Source: Nemertoderma westbladi
Taxonomy: Eukaryota > Xenacoelomorpha > Nemertodermatida > Nemertodermatidae
Direction of reading: 5' to 3'
Assembly: GCA_032718475.1 (NCBI GenBank)
Contig: JAUCBJ010003555.1
Span: 1 to 30,356, forward strand
DNA: 30,356 bases
Shown here piece after piece: positions 1 to 15,700 of the stretch (positions within the stretch are counted from its first letter, which is position 1; the number at the start of each line of letters is the position of its first letter). Position numbers and translations under genes: made by a program. Below the pieces are notes generated by a model. That model was not told the DNA's origin and did no database searches. It saw nothing but the letters and a program-made list of their open reading frames with translations.

Positions 1-325
1 GATTACTTTCAAATTGTCTGTTTGGCTGTCAGGGCGGTCGGTTATGTTTTGACGGATAGACTGACAGGCTTACAGACAGGAACGGTGACGCCAAATTTGA
101 TTACTGATATCAGGAATGAAGTCACGGACCAAGAAAACCCATATAGGAAATTTGGTTATAGAGAGATAGTATGAATTCCATTGTTTTGGAGACATACTGG
201 CGGACACACCGACAGTAAAACGGACAGACAGCCATATCTCGAGATGTAAGACAGATCTTGCTAAACGGATTTCATATTTGGAATCTTGATAAAAAAAATT
301 GAAAAAATTTGAAAGCCAGTACCCT
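1..325. other. Non-coding flank with GACA/GACG-rich low-complexity sequence
   Basis: No open frame of convincing coding character is seen. Short GACAG, GACGG and GACAGAC words recur around 45-85 and 190-232, giving a degenerate tetranucleotide-like texture. On the minus strand this sequence lies downstream of the candidate exon at 350-488. I see no AATAAA there, so I cannot say whether that exon ends in this stretch or is spliced out of it. Confidence 0.4.
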
Positions 326-349
326 CCCCCCCCCCCCCCCCCCCCCCCC
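326..349. repeat. Poly-C tract, 24 bp
   Basis: An uninterrupted run of 24 C (G on the minus strand). It directly abuts the 3' side of the candidate minus-strand exon. Read in that frame it would encode a glycine run, followed by an AT-rich, non-protein-like tail ending in a stop near 261. Long G runs can form G-quadruplexes and are prone to length error in assemblies, so the reading frame beyond 350 is unreliable. Confidence 0.95.
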
Positions 350-488
350 TAAATTGGTCGTTAATCGTACCGGTATCTTCTTCCCAATCCGTTGTCTCCC
401 CGGCCACTAACTGCAGTGCTGCTGCATTGGCTCTGCCTTCTAAATCATAGCTGTACTGCACCGGAGGGGATCCGTGCCTTTCTCGAAT
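350..488 (-). CDS. Candidate internal exon (exon 2) of an unrecognised gene
   Basis: Read on the minus strand, a pyrimidine-rich stretch ending TTACTGTTACAG (intron AG at 490-489) is followed by an open frame starting at 488. It has balanced amino-acid use: it begins IRERHGSPP, contains a DLEGRANAAA segment and then an acidic TDWEEDTG segment. A TACTAAG branch-point-like word lies about 35-45 bases upstream of the AG. The exon starts in phase 0, which matches the phase-0 donor of the candidate exon at 19000-19092. The 3' end is uncertain: the frame runs into the 24-G tract, and no clean AG|GTRAGT donor is visible before it. I do not recognise the family. It could be a chance open frame, since 46 codons is short, but the splice signals and composition argue for a real exon. 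Confidence 0.45.
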
Positions 489-503
489 CTGTAACAGTAA
501 CAA

Positions 504-1361
504 GTAGTTTGTTACCCTGGTTTCTTAGTACTTTATGTGATCGCAGACGGCCTGTAATATAATGTACGTGAATTTATTTCATTAATACAATAACATTTCC
601 AAATCGATTTCATTAACAAATTGGTTATGAAAAATAGAGACAGGGGGAAACTAAGACGCAAAACCCGCATTGGCGAATTAATATCCCGCCTCAATATTAA
701 ATTCTTATTTTATGGAAAGGAGCAGTTTTACAGTGGCACGTTAGTTAACCAAAACAATAAACTAAACACAATATAACAGGATACAGTTTTATTTTTGAGA
801 GTAATCAGCTATTATTTGAGTCCAATTTCCCCTCGAGAGGGATGAATTTATATTGCGTCCAGTCCCCCCCCCCCCCCCCCCCCCCCCCTATCTGGAAAAA
901 TAATACATAATCAGAAAATAACTTAACGAGGGGGTACTCACTCAACTACCCAAAAAACCGCTACGCACACAATAAAATAAATTCCTCCGTTGTATCTCGT
1001 TCAGTAACTCTCAAGCCTCCTCTAAGCCTCTCTTACAAATAGCTTAATATTCCCCCACTTGACCTAATGTTCAAGCTCCAGGTATCCCTGTTCAATGTTC
1101 ATGTTTGATATTCATACTAACTTATTATTCTATTCCTGAACTTAGAGCCTTATTTTGTAAAACATCTCCAGTCCACAGCTACAATACTGCGGGCAGCATC
1201 TAACCACAACTTCTACACCCCTCTTGTAAGACTATCGTCCCACACAAGACACAACGTTCCATTGAGTTTTCTAGGCCCCCTCCATCTGGGAATGCTATCC
1301 CAGATGAAATTAAAATTAAATAAAAAAACAAACCAAATATTCTCAACTAGTCTCATTTGGT
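504..1361. other. AT-rich non-coding stretch left of the array
   Basis: No frame of useful length and no recognised element is present. It includes a poly-C run at 864-888 and short direct echoes of TTTCATTAA near 577 and 608. If the two minus-strand exons belong together, this is the 3' part of their intron. Confidence 0.5.
864..888. repeat. Poly-C tract, 25 bp
   Basis: A second uninterrupted C run, one base longer than the one at 326-349 and about 540 bp from it, preceded by AGT and followed by TATCTGG. The two flanks show no obvious similarity beyond the run, so they look like independent homopolymer expansions, not copies of one element. Confidence 0.95.
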
Positions 1362-4300
1362 CTATAGATCAGTACGATAGGAACCTATAGATCAGTACTA
1401 TATGAAGCTATAGATCAGTACTATAGGAACCTATATATCGGTACTATAAAGAACCTATAGATCAGTACTATAGGAGCCTAGATCAGTACTATATGAACCT
1501 ATAGATCAGTACTATAGGAACCTATAGATCAGTACTATAGAAACCTATAGATCAGTACTATAGGAACCTATATATCGGTACTATAAAGAACCTATAGATC
1601 AGTACTATAAGAACCTATAGATTAGTACTATAGGAACCTATAGATCAGTACTAATGGAACCTATAGATCAGTACTATAGGAACCTATAGATCAGTACTAT
1701 AGGAACCTATAGATCAGTACTATAGGAACCTATAGATCAGTACTATAGGAACCTATAGATCAGTACTATAGGAACCTATAGATCAGTACTATATGAACCT
1801 ATAGATCAGTACTATAGGAACCTATAGATCAGTACTATAGGAACCTATAGATCAGTACTATAGGAACCTATAGATCAGTACTATAGGAACCTATAGATCA
1901 GTACTATATGAACCTATAGATCAGTACTATATGAACCTATAGATCAGTACTATAGGAACCTATAGATCAGTACTATAGGAACCTATAGATCAGTACTATA
2001 GGAACCTATAGATCAGTACTATATGAACCTATAGATCAGTACTATATGAACCTATAGATCAGTACTATAGGAACCTATAGATCAGTACTATATGAACCTA
2101 TAGATCAGTACTATAGGAACCTATAGATCAGTACTATAGGAACCTATAGATCAGTACTATATGAACCTATAGATCAGTACTATAGGAACCTATAGATCAG
2201 TACTATAGGAACCTATAGATCAGTACTATAGGAACCTATAGATCAGTACTATATGAACCTATAGATCAGTACTATAGGAACCTATAGATCAGTACTATAT
2301 GAACCTATAGATCAGTACTATATGAACCTATAGATCAGTACTATAGGAACCTATAGATCAGTACTATAGGAACCTATAGATCAGTACTATATGAACCTAT
2401 AGATCAGTACTATAGGAACCTATAGATCAGTACTATAGGAACCTATAGATCAGTACTATAGGAACCTATAGATCAGTACTATATGAATCTATAGATCAGT
2501 ACTATAGGAACCTATAGATCAGTACTATATGAATCTATAGATCAGTACTATATGAACCTATAGATCAGTACTATAGGAACCTATAGATCAGTACTATATG
2601 AACCTATAGATCAGTACTATAGGAACCTATAGATCAGTACTATAGGAACCTATATATCGGTAATATAGGAACCTATACATCGGTACTATAAAGATCCTTT
2701 AGATCAGTACTATATGAACCTATAGATCAGTACTATATGAACCTATAGATCAGTACTATATTAACCTATACATCGGTACTATAAAGATCCTATAGATCAG
2801 TACTATAGGAACCTATAGATCAGTACTATAGGAACCTATATATCGGTAATATAGGAACCTATACATCGGTACTATAAAGATCCTTTAGATCAGTACTATA
2901 TGAACCTATAGATCAGTACTATATGAACCTATAGATCAGTACTATATTAACCTATACATCGGTACTATAAAGATCCTATAGATCAGTACTATAGGAACCT
3001 ATAGATCAGTACTATATGAACCTATAGATCAGTACTATAGGAACCTATAGATCGGTACTATAAAGAACCTATAGATCAGTACTATAGGAGCCTTAGATCA
3101 GTACTATATGAACCTATAGATCAGTACTATAGGAACCTATAGATCAGTACTATAGGAACCTATAGATCAGTACTATAGGAACCTATAGATCGGTACTATA
3201 AGAACCTATAGATCAGTACTATAGAACCTATAGATCAGTACTATAGGAACCTATAGATCAGTACTATATGGAACCTATAGATCAGTACTATAGGAACCTA
3301 TAGATCAGTACTATAGGAACCTATAGATCAGTACTATAGGAACCTATAGATCAGTACTATAGGAACCTATAGATCAGTACTATAGGAACCTATAGATCAG
3401 TACTATATGAACCTATAGATCAGTACTATAGGAACCTATAGATCAGTACTATAGGAACCTATAGATCAGTACTATAGGAACCTATAGATCAGTACTATAG
3501 GAACCTATAGATCAGTACTATATGAACCTATAGATCAGTACTATATGAACCTATAGATCAGTACTATATGGAACCTATAGATCAGTACTATATGGAACCT
3601 ATAGATCAGTACTATAGGAACCTATAGATCAGTACTATATGAATCTATAGATCAGTACTATAGGAACCTATAGATCAGTACTATAGGAACCTATAGATCA
3701 GTACTATATGAACCTATAGATCAGTACTATATGAACCTATAGATCAGTACTATATGAACCTATAGATCAGTACTATATGGACCTATAGATCAGTACTATA
3801 GGAACCTATAGATCAGTACTATATGAACCTATAGATCAGTACTATAGGAACCTATAGATCAGTACTATAGGAACCTATAGATCAGTACTATAGGAACCTA
3901 TAGATCAGTACTATAGGAACCTATAGATCAGTACTATAGGAACCTATAGATCAGTACTATATGAACCTATAGATCAGTACTATATGAACCTATAGATCAG
4001 TACTATATGAACCTATAGATCAGTACTATATGAACCTATAGATCAGTACTATATGAACCTATAGATCAGTACTATATGAACCTATAGATCAGTACTATAT
4101 GAACCTATAGATCAGTACTATAGGAACCTATAGATCAGTACTATATGAATCTATAGATCAGTACTATAGGAACCTATAGATCAGTACTATAGGAACCTAT
4201 AGATCAGTACTATAGGAACCTATAGATCAGTACTATAGGAACCTATAGATCAGTACTATAGGAACCTATAGATCAGTACTATATGAATCTATAGATCAGT

Positions 4301-4599
4301 ACTATAGGAACCTATAGATCAGTACTATATGAATCTATAGATCAGTACTATATGAACCTATAGATCAGTACTATAGGAACCTATAGATCAGTACTATAGG
4401 AACCTATAGATCAGTACTATATGAATCTATAGATCAGTACTATAGGAACCTATAGATCAGTACTATAGGAACCTATAGATCAGTACTATAGGAACCTATA
4501 GATCAGTACTATATGAATCTATAGATCAGTACTATAGGAACCTATAGATCAGTACTATATGAATCTATAGATCAGTACTATATGAACCTATAGATCAGT

Positions 4600-7500
4600 A
4601 CTATAGGAACCTATAGATCAGTACTATATGAATCTATAGATCAGTACTATAGGAACCTATAGATCAGTACTATAGGAACCTATATATCGGTAATATAGGA
4701 ACCTATACATCGGTACTATAAAGATCCTTTAGATCAGTACTATATGAACCTATAGATCAGTACTATATGAACCTATAGATCAGTACTATATTAACCTATA
4801 CATCGGTACTATAAAGATCCTATAGATCAGTACTATAGGAACCTATAGATCAGTACTATATGAACCTATAGATCGGTACTATAAAGAACCTATAGATAAG
4901 TACTATAGGAACCTATAGATCGGTACTATATGGACCTATAGATCAGTACTATAGGAACCTATAGATCAGTACTATATGAACCTATAGATCAGTACTATAT
5001 GAACCTATAGATCAATACTATATGAACCTATAGTCATCAGTACTATAGGAACCTATAGATCAGTACTATATGAACCTATAGATCAGTACTATAGGAACCT
5101 ATAGATCAGTACTATATGAATCTATAGATCAGTACTATAGGAACCTATAGATCAGTACTATAGGAACCTATATATCGGTACTATAGGAACCTATACATCG
5201 GTACTATAAAGAACCTATAGATCAGTACTATAGGAGCCTAGATCAGTACTATATGAACCTATAGATCAGTACTATAGGAACCTATAGATCAGTACTATAG
5301 AAGCCTATAGATCAGTACTATAGGAACCTATATATCGGTACTATAAAGAACCTATAGATCAGTACTATAAGAACCTATAGATTAGTACTATAGGAACCTA
5401 TAGATCAGTACTAATGGAACCTATAGATCAGTACTATAGGAACCTATAGATCAGTACTATAGGAACCTATAGATCAGTACTATAGGAACCTATAGATCAG
5501 TACTATATGAACCTATAGATCATTATTATATGAACCTATAGATCAGTACGATATGAACCTATAGATCAGTACTATATGAACCTATAGATCAGTACTATAG
5601 GAACCTATAGATCAGTACTATATGAACCTATAGATCAGTACTATAGGAACCTATAGATCAGTACTATATGAATCTATAGATCAGTACTATATGAACCTAT
5701 AGATCAGTACTATAGGAACCTATAGATCAGTACTATAGGAACCTATAGATCAGTACTATAGGAACCTATAGATCAGTACTATAGGAACCTATATATCGGT
5801 AATATAGGAACCTATACATCGGTACTATAAAGATCCTTTAGATCAGTACTATATGAACCTATAGATCGGTACTATAAAGAACCTATAGATCAGTACTATA
5901 TTAACCTATACATCGGTACTATAAAGATCCTATAGATCAGTACTATAGGAACCTATAGATCAGTACTATATGAATCTATAGATCAGTACTATAGGAACCT
6001 ATAGATCAGTACTATAGGAACCTATATATCGGTAATATAGGAACCTATACATCGGTACTATAAAGATCCTTTAGATCAGTACTATATGAACCTATAGATC
6101 GGTACTATAAAGAACCTATAGATCAGTACTATATTAACCTATACATCGGTACTATAAAGATCCTATAGATCAGTACTATAGGAACCTATAGATCAGTACT
6201 ATATGAACCTATAGATCGGTACTATAAAGAACCTATAGATAAGTACTATAGGAACCTATAGATCAGTACTATATGGACCTATAGATCAGTACTATAGGAA
6301 CCTATAGATCAGTACTATATGAACCTATAGATCAGTACTATAAGAACCTTAGATCAATACTATATGAACCTATAGATCAGCACTATAGGAACCTATAGAT
6401 CAGTACTATATGAACCTATAGATCAGTACTATATGAATCTATAGATCAGTACTATAGGAACCTATAGATCAGTACTATAGGAACCTATATATCGGTACTA
6501 TAGGAACCTATACATCGGTACTATAAAGATCCTATAGATCAGTACTATATGAACCTATAGATCAGTACTATATGGACCTATAGATCAGTACTATATGGAC
6601 CTATAGATCAGTACTATATTAACCTATACATCGGTACTATAAAGATCCTATAGATCAGTACTATAGGAACCTATAGATCAGTACTATATGTACCTATAGA
6701 TCGGTACTATAAAGAACCTATAGATAAGTACTATAGGAACCTATAGATCGGTACTATATGGACCTATAGATCAGTACTATAGGAACCTATAGATCAGTAC
6801 TATAGGAACCTATAGATCAGTACTATATGAACCTATAGATCAGTACTATAGGAACCTATAGATCAGTACTATAGGAACCTATAGATCAGTACTATAGGAA
6901 CCTATAGATCAGTACTATATGAACCTATAGATCATTACTATATGAACCTATAGATCAGTACTATAGGAACCTATAGATCAGTACTATATGAATCTATAGA
7001 TCAGTACTATAGGAACCTATAGATCAGTACTATAGGAACCTATAGATCAGTACTATAGGAACCTATAGATCAGTACTATAGGAACCTATAGATCAGTACT
7101 ATAGGAACCTATAGATCAGTACTATATGAATCTATAGATCAGTACTATAGGAACCTATAGATCAGTACTATATGAATCTATAGATCAGTACTATATGAAC
7201 CTATAGATCAGTACTATAGGAACCTATAGATCAGTACTATAGGAACCTATAGATCAGTACTATATGAATCTATAGATCAGTACTATAGGAACCTATAGAT
7301 CAGTACTATAGGAACCTATAGATCAGTACTATAGGAACCTATAGATCAGTACTATATGAATCTATAGATCAGTACTATAGGAACCTATAGATCAGTACTA
7401 TATGAATCTATAGATCAGTACTATAGGAACCTATAGATCAGTACTATAGGAACCTATATATCGGTAATATAGGAACCTATACATCGGTACTATAAAGATC

Positions 7501-9900
7501 CTTTAGATCAGTACTATATGAACCTATAGATCAGTACTATATGAACCTATAGATCAGTACTATATTAACCTATACATCGGTACTATAAAGATCCTATAGA
7601 TCAGTACTATAGGAACCTATAGATCAGTACTATATGAACCTATAGATCGGTACTATAAAGAACCTATAGATAAGTACTATAGGAACCTATAGATCGGTAC
7701 TATATGGACCTATAGATCAGTACTATAGGAACCTATAGATCAGTACTATATGAACCTATAGATCAGTACTATATGAACCTATAGATCAATACTATATGAA
7801 CCTATAGATCAGTACTATAGGAACCTATAGATCAGTACTATATGAACCTATAGATCAGTACTATAGGAACCTATAGATCAGTACTATATGAATCTATAGA
7901 TCAGTACTATAGGAACCTATAGATCAGTACTATAGGAACCTATACATCGGTACTATAAAGAACCTATAGATCAGTACTATAGGAGCCTAGATCAGTACTA
8001 TATGAACCTATAGATCAGTACTATAGGAACCTATAGATCAGTACTATAGAAACCTATAGATCAGTACTATAGGAACCTATATATCGGTACTATAAAGAAC
8101 CTATAGATCAGTACTATAAGAACCTATAGATTAGTACTATAGGAACCTATAGATCAGTACTAATGGAACCTATAGATCAGTACTATAGGAACCTATAGAT
8201 CAGTACTATAGGAACCTATAGATCAGTACTATAGGAACCTATAGATCAGTACTATATGAACCTATAGATCATTATTATATGAACCTATAGATCAGTACTA
8301 TAGGAACCTATAGATCAGTACTATAGGAACCTATAGATCAGTACTATATGAACCTATAGTTCAGTACTATATGAATCTATAGATCAGTACTATATGAACC
8401 TATAGATCAGTACTATAGGAACCTATAGATCAGTACTATATGAACCTATAGATCATTATTATATGAACCTATAGATCAGTACTATAGGAACCTATAGATC
8501 AGTACTATATGAACCTATAGATCAGTACTATAGGAACCTATAGATCAGTACTATATGAACCTATAGATCAGTACTATAGGAACCTATAGATCAGTACTAT
8601 ATGAATCTATAGATCAGTACTATATGAACCTATAGATCAGTACTATAGGAACCTATAGATCAGTACTATAGGAACCTATAGATCAGTACTATAGGAACCT
8701 ATAGATCAGTACTATAGGAACCTATATATCGGTAATATAGGAACCTATACATCGGTACTATAAAGATCCTTTAGATCAGTACTATATGAACCTATAGATC
8801 GGTACTATAAAGAACCTATAGATCAGTACTATATTAACCTATACATCGGTACTATAAAGATCCTATAGATCAGTACTATAGGAACCTATAGATCAGTACT
8901 ATATGAATCTATAGATCAGTACTATAGGAACCTATAGATCAGTACTATAGGAACCTATATATCGGTAATATAGGAACCTATACATCGGTACTATAAAGAT
9001 CCTTTAGATCAGTACTATATGAACCTATAGATCGGTACTATAAAGAACCTATAGATCAGTACTATATTAACCTATACATCGGTACTATAAAGATCCTATA
9101 GATCAGTACTATAGGAACCTATAGATCAGTACTATATGAACCTATAGATCGGTACTATAAAGAACCTATAGATAAGTACTATAGGAACCTATAGATCAGT
9201 ACTATATGGACCTATAGATCAGTACTATAGGAACCTATAGATCAGTACTATATGAACCTATAGATCAGTACTATAAGAACCTTAGATCAATACTATATGA
9301 ACCTATAGATCAGCACTATAGGAACCTATAGATCAGTACTATATGAACCTATAGATCAGTACTATAGGAACCTATAGATCAGTACTATATGAATCTATAG
9401 ATCAGTACTATAGGAACCTATAGATCAGTACTATAGGAACCTATATATCGGTACTATAGGAACCTATACATCGGTACTATAAAGATCCTATAGATCAGTA
9501 CTATATGAACCTATAGATCAGTACTATATGGACCTATAGATCAGTACTATATGGACCTATAGATCAGTACTATATTAACCTATACATCGGTACTATAAAG
9601 ATCCTATAGATCAGTACTATAGGAACCTATAGATCAGTACTATATGTACCTATAGATCGGTACTATAAAGAACCTATAGATAAGTACTATAGGAACCTAT
9701 AGATCGGTACTATATGGACCTATAGATCAGTACTATAGGAACCTATAGATCAGTACTATATGAACCTATAGATCAGTACTATATGAACCTATAGATCAAT
9801 ACTATATGAACCTATAGATCAGTACTATATGAACCTATAGGTCATTACTATATGAACCTATAGATCAGTACTATAGGAACCTATAGATCAGTACTATATG
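4600..9900. repeat. Higher-order duplication in the left-centre of the array (period about 2.75-2.93 kb)
   Basis: Rare variants recur in the same order at constant offsets. The TAGGAGCC variant is at 5231 and 7980, CTAATGG at 5411 and 8160, and CATTATTAT at 5521 and 8270; all are offset by 2749. Past a 184-bp (8-unit) length difference the offset becomes 2933: TCGGTAAT at 5796/8729 and 6029/8962, and the CAGCACTATAGG variant at 6381/9314. The TAGGAGCC and CTAATGG markers also occur at 1471 and 1651, 3760 bp before the 5231/5411 pair, so part of the block is present a third time. The outer limits are approximate. Confidence 0.85.
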
Positions 9901-12769
9901 TACCTATAGATCAGTACTATATGAACCTATAGATCAGTACTATATGAACCTATAGATCAGTACTATATGAACGTATAGATCATTACTATATGAACCTATA
10001 GATCAGTACTATAGGAACCTATAGATCAGTACTATAGGAACCTATAGATCAGTACTATAGGAACCTATAGATCTGTACTATAAGAACCTATAGATCAGTA
10101 CTATATGAACCTATAGATCGGTACTATAAAGAACCTATAGATAAGTACTATAGGAACCTATAGATCGGTACTATATGGACCTATAGATCAGTACTATATG
10201 AACCTATAGATCAGTACTATAGGAACCTATAGATCAGTACTATATGGACCTATAGATCGGTACTGTATGAATCTATAGATCAGTACTATATGAATCTATA
10301 GATCAATACTATCTGGACCTATATATCAGTACTATATGAACCTATAGATCAGTACTATAGGAACCTATAGATCGGTACTATATGGACCTATAGATCAGTA
10401 CTATATGAACCTATAGATCAGTACTATAGGAACCTATAGATCAGTACTATATGGACCTATAGATCGGTACTGTATGAATCTATAGATCAGTACTATATGA
10501 ATCTATAGATCAGTACTATCTGGACCTATATATCAGTACTATATGAACCTATAGATCAGTACTATATGAACCTATAGATCAGTACTATAGGAGCCTAGAT
10601 CAGTACTATAGGAACCTATAGATCAGTACTATAGGAACCTATAGATCAGTACTATAGGAACCTATAGATCGGTACTATAAGAACCTATAGATCAGTACTA
10701 TATGAACCTATAGATCGGTACTATAAAGAACTATAGATCATTACTATATGAACCTATAGATCAGTACTATAGGAACCTATAGATCAGTACTATAGGAACC
10801 TATAGATCAGTACTATAGGAACCTATAGATCGGTACTATAAGAACCTATAGATCAGTACTATATGAACCTATAGATCGGTACTATAAAGAACTATAGATC
10901 AGTACTATAGGAACCTATAGATCAGTACTATATGAACCTATAGATCAGTACTATATGAACCTATAGATCAGTACTATAGGAACCTATAGATCAGTACTAT
11001 ATGGACCTATAGATCGGTACTGTATGAATCTATAGATCAGTACTATATGAATCTATAGATCAGTACTATCTGGACCTATATATGAGTACTATATGAACCT
11101 ATAGATCAGTACTATATGGACCTATAGATCGGTACTGTATGAATCTATAGATCAGTACTATATTAATCTATAGATCAGTACTATCTGGACCTATATATCA
11201 GTACTATATGAACCTATAAATCAGTACTATATGAATCTATAGATCAGTACTATATGAATCTATAAATCAGTACTATCTGGACCTATATATCAGTACTATA
11301 TGAACCTATAGATCGGTACTATATGGACCTATAGATCGGTACTATATGAACCTATAGATCATTACTATAGGGACCTATAGATCAGTACTATAGGAACCTA
11401 TAGATCAGTACTATAGGAACCTATAGATCAGTACTATATGGACCTATATATCAGTACTATATGAATCTATAGATCAGTACTATATGGACCTATAGATCAG
11501 TACTATATGAACCTATAGATCAGTACTATAGGAACCTATAGATCAGTACTATATGAATCTATAGATCAGTACTATATGAATCTATAGATCAGTACCTACT
11601 ATAGGAATCTATATATCGGTACTATAAAGAACCTATAGATCAGTACTATAGGAACCTATAGATCAGTACTATATGAATCTATAGATCAGTACTATAGGAA
11701 CCTATATATCGGTACTATAAAGAACCTATAGATCAGTACTATAGGAACCTATAGATCAGTACTATATGAATCTATAGATCAGTACTATAGGAACCTATAT
11801 ATCGGTACTATAAAGAACCTATAGATCAGTACTATATGAATCTATAGATCAGTACTATATGAATCTATAGATCAGTACTATAGGAACCTATATATCGGTA
11901 CTATAAAGAACCTATAGATCAGTACTATAGGAATCTATAGATCAGTACTATATGAATCTATAGATCAGTACTATATGAATCTATAGATCAGTACTATAGG
12001 AACCTATATATCGGTACTATAAAGAACCTATAGATCAGTACTATAGGAACCTATAGATCGGTACTATAAAGAACCTATAGATCAGTACTATAGGAACCTA
12101 TATATCGGTACTATAAAGAACCTATAGATCAGTACTATAGGAATCTATAGATCAGTACTATATGAATCTATTGATCAGTACTATATGAATCTATAGATCA
12201 GTACTATATGAATCTATAGATCAGTACTATATGAACCTATAGATCAGTACTATAGGAACCTATAGATCAGTACTATATGAATCTATAGATCAGTACTATA
12301 TGAATCTATAGATCAGTACTATATGAATCTATAGATCAGTACTATATGAACCTATAGATCAGTACTATAGGAATCTATAGATCAGTACTATATGAATCTA
12401 TAGATCAGTACTATATGAATCTATAGATCAGTACTATATGAACCTATAGATCATTACTATATGATCCTATAGATCGGTACTATATGAACCTATAGATCAG
12501 TACTATATGAACCTATAGATCAGTACTATATGAACCTATAGATCAGTACTATATGAACCTATAGATCAGTACTATAGGAACCTATAGATCAGTACTATAT
12601 GAACCTATAGATCAGTACTATATGAACCTATAGATCAGTACTATATGAACCTATAGATTAGTACTATATGAACCTATAGATCAGTACTATAGGAACCTAT
12701 AGATCAGTACTATATGAACCTATAGATCAGTACTATATGAACCTATAGATCAGTACTATATGAACCTAT

Positions 12770-15700
12770 AGATCAGTACTATATGAACCTATAGACCAGT
12801 ACTATATGAATCTATAGATCAGTACTATATGAATCTATAGATCAGTACTATATGAACCTATAGATCAGTACTATATGAACCTATAGATCAGTACTATATG
12901 AACCTATAGATCAGTACTATATGAACCTATAGATCAGTACTATATGAACCTATAGATCAGTACTATATGAATCTATAGATCAGTACTATATGAACCTATA
13001 GATCGGTACTATATGAACCTATAGATCAGTACAATATGAACCTATAGATCAGTACTATATGAACCTATAGATCGGTACTATATGGACCTATAGATCAGTA
13101 CGATAGGAACCTATAGATCAGTACTATAGGAACATATAGATCGGTACTATAGGAACCTATAGATCGGTACTATAAAGAACCTATAGATCAGTACTATAGG
13201 AACCTATAGATCAGTACTATAGGAACCTATAGATCAGTACTATATGAACCTATAGATCGGTACTATAAAGAACTATAGATCAGTACTATATGAACCTATA
13301 GATCAGTACTGTATGAATCTATAGATCGGTACTATAAAGAACCTATAGATCAGTACTATAGGAACCTATAGATCAGTACTATAGGAACCTATAGATCAGT
13401 ACTGTAGGAACCTATAGATCAGTACTATATGAACCTATAGATCGGCACTATGAAGAACTATAGATCAGTACTATATGAACCTATAGATCAGTACTGTATG
13501 AATCTATAGATCGGTACTATAAAGAACCTATAGATCAGTACTATATGAATCTATAGATCAGTACTATATGAATCTATAGATCAGTACTATATGAACCTAT
13601 AGATCAGTACTGTATGAATCTATAGATCGGTACTATAAAGAACCTATAGATCAGTACTATATGAACCTATAGATCAGTACTATATGAACCTATAGATCGG
13701 TACTATATGAACCTATAGATCAGTACTATATGAACCTATAGATCGGTACTATATGGACCTATAGATCGGTACTATATGAACCTATAGATCAGTACTATAT
13801 GAACCTATAGATCGGTACTATATGGACCTATAGATCGGTACTATATGAACCTATAGATCGGTACTATATGAACCTATAGATCAGTACTATATGAACCTAT
13901 AGATCAGTACTATATGAACCTATAGATCAGTACTATATGAACCTATAGATCAGTACTATAGGAACCTATAGATCAGTACTATATGAACCTATAGATCAGT
14001 ACTATATGAACCTATAGATCAGTACTATATGAACCTATAGATTAGTACTATATGAACCTATAGATCAGTACTATAGGAACCTATAGATCAGTACTATATG
14101 AACCTATAGATCAGTACTATATGAACCTATAGATCAGTACTATATGAACCTATAGATCAGTACTATATGAACCTATAGATCAGTACTATATGAATCTATA
14201 GATCAGTACTATATGAATCTATAGATCAGTACTATATGAACCTATAGATCAGTACTATATGAACCTATAGATTAGTACTATATGAACCTATAGATCAGTA
14301 CTATATGAACCTATAGATTAGTACTATATGAACCTATAGATCAGTACTATAGGAACCTATAGATCAGTACTATATGAACCTATAGATCAGTACTATATGA
14401 ACCTATAGATCAGTACTATATGAACCTATAGATCAGTACTATATGAACCTATAGATCAGTACTATATGAACCTATAGATCAGTACTATATGAACCTATAG
14501 ATCAGTACTATATGAACCTATAGATCAGTACTATATGAACCTATAGATCAGTACTATATGAATCTATAGATCAGTACTATATGAATCTATAGATCAGTAC
14601 TATATGAACCTATAGATCAGTACTATATGAACCTATAGATCAGTACTATATGAACCTATAGATCAGTACTATATGAATCTATAGATCAGTACTATATGAA
14701 CCTATAGATCGGTACTATATGAACCTATAGATCAGTACAATATGAACCTATAGATCAGTACTATATGAACCTATAGATCGGTACTATATGGACCTATAGA
14801 TCAGTACGATAGGAACCTATAGATCAGTACTATAGGAACATATCGATCGGTACTATAGGAACCTATAGATCGGTACTATAAAGAACCTATAGATCAGTAC
14901 TATAGGAACCTATAGATCAGTACTATAGGAACCTATAGATCAGTACTATATGAACCTATAGATCGGTACTATAAAGAACTATAGATCAGTACTATATGAA
15001 CCTATAGATCAGTACTGTATGAATCTATAGATCGGTACTATAAAGAACCTATAGATCAGTACTATAGGAACCTATAGATCAGTACTATAGGAACCTATAG
15101 ATCAGTACTGTAGGAACCTATAGATCAGTACTATATGAACCTATAGATCGGTACTATAAAGAACTATAGATCAGTACTATATGAACCTATAGATCAGTAC
15201 TGTATGAATCTATAGATCGGTACTATAAAGAACCTATAGATCAGTACTATATGAATCTATAGATCAGTACTATATGAATCTATAGATCAGTACTATATGA
15301 ACCTATAGATCAGTACTGTATGAATCTATAGATCGGTACTATAAAGAACCTATAGATCAGTACTATATGAACCTATAGATCAGTACTATATGAACCTATA
15401 GATCGGTACTATATGAACCTATAGATCAGTACTATATGAACCTATAGATCGGTACTATATGGACCTATAGATCAGTACTATATGAACCTATAGACCAGTA
15501 CTATATGAATCTATAGATCAGTACTATATGAATCTATAGATCAGTACTATATGAACCTATAGATCAGTACTATATGAACCTATAGATCAGTACTATATGA
15601 ACCTATAGATCAGTACTATATGAACCTATAGATCAGTACTATATGAACCTATAGATCAGTACTATATGAATCTATAGATCAGTACTATATGAACCTATAG

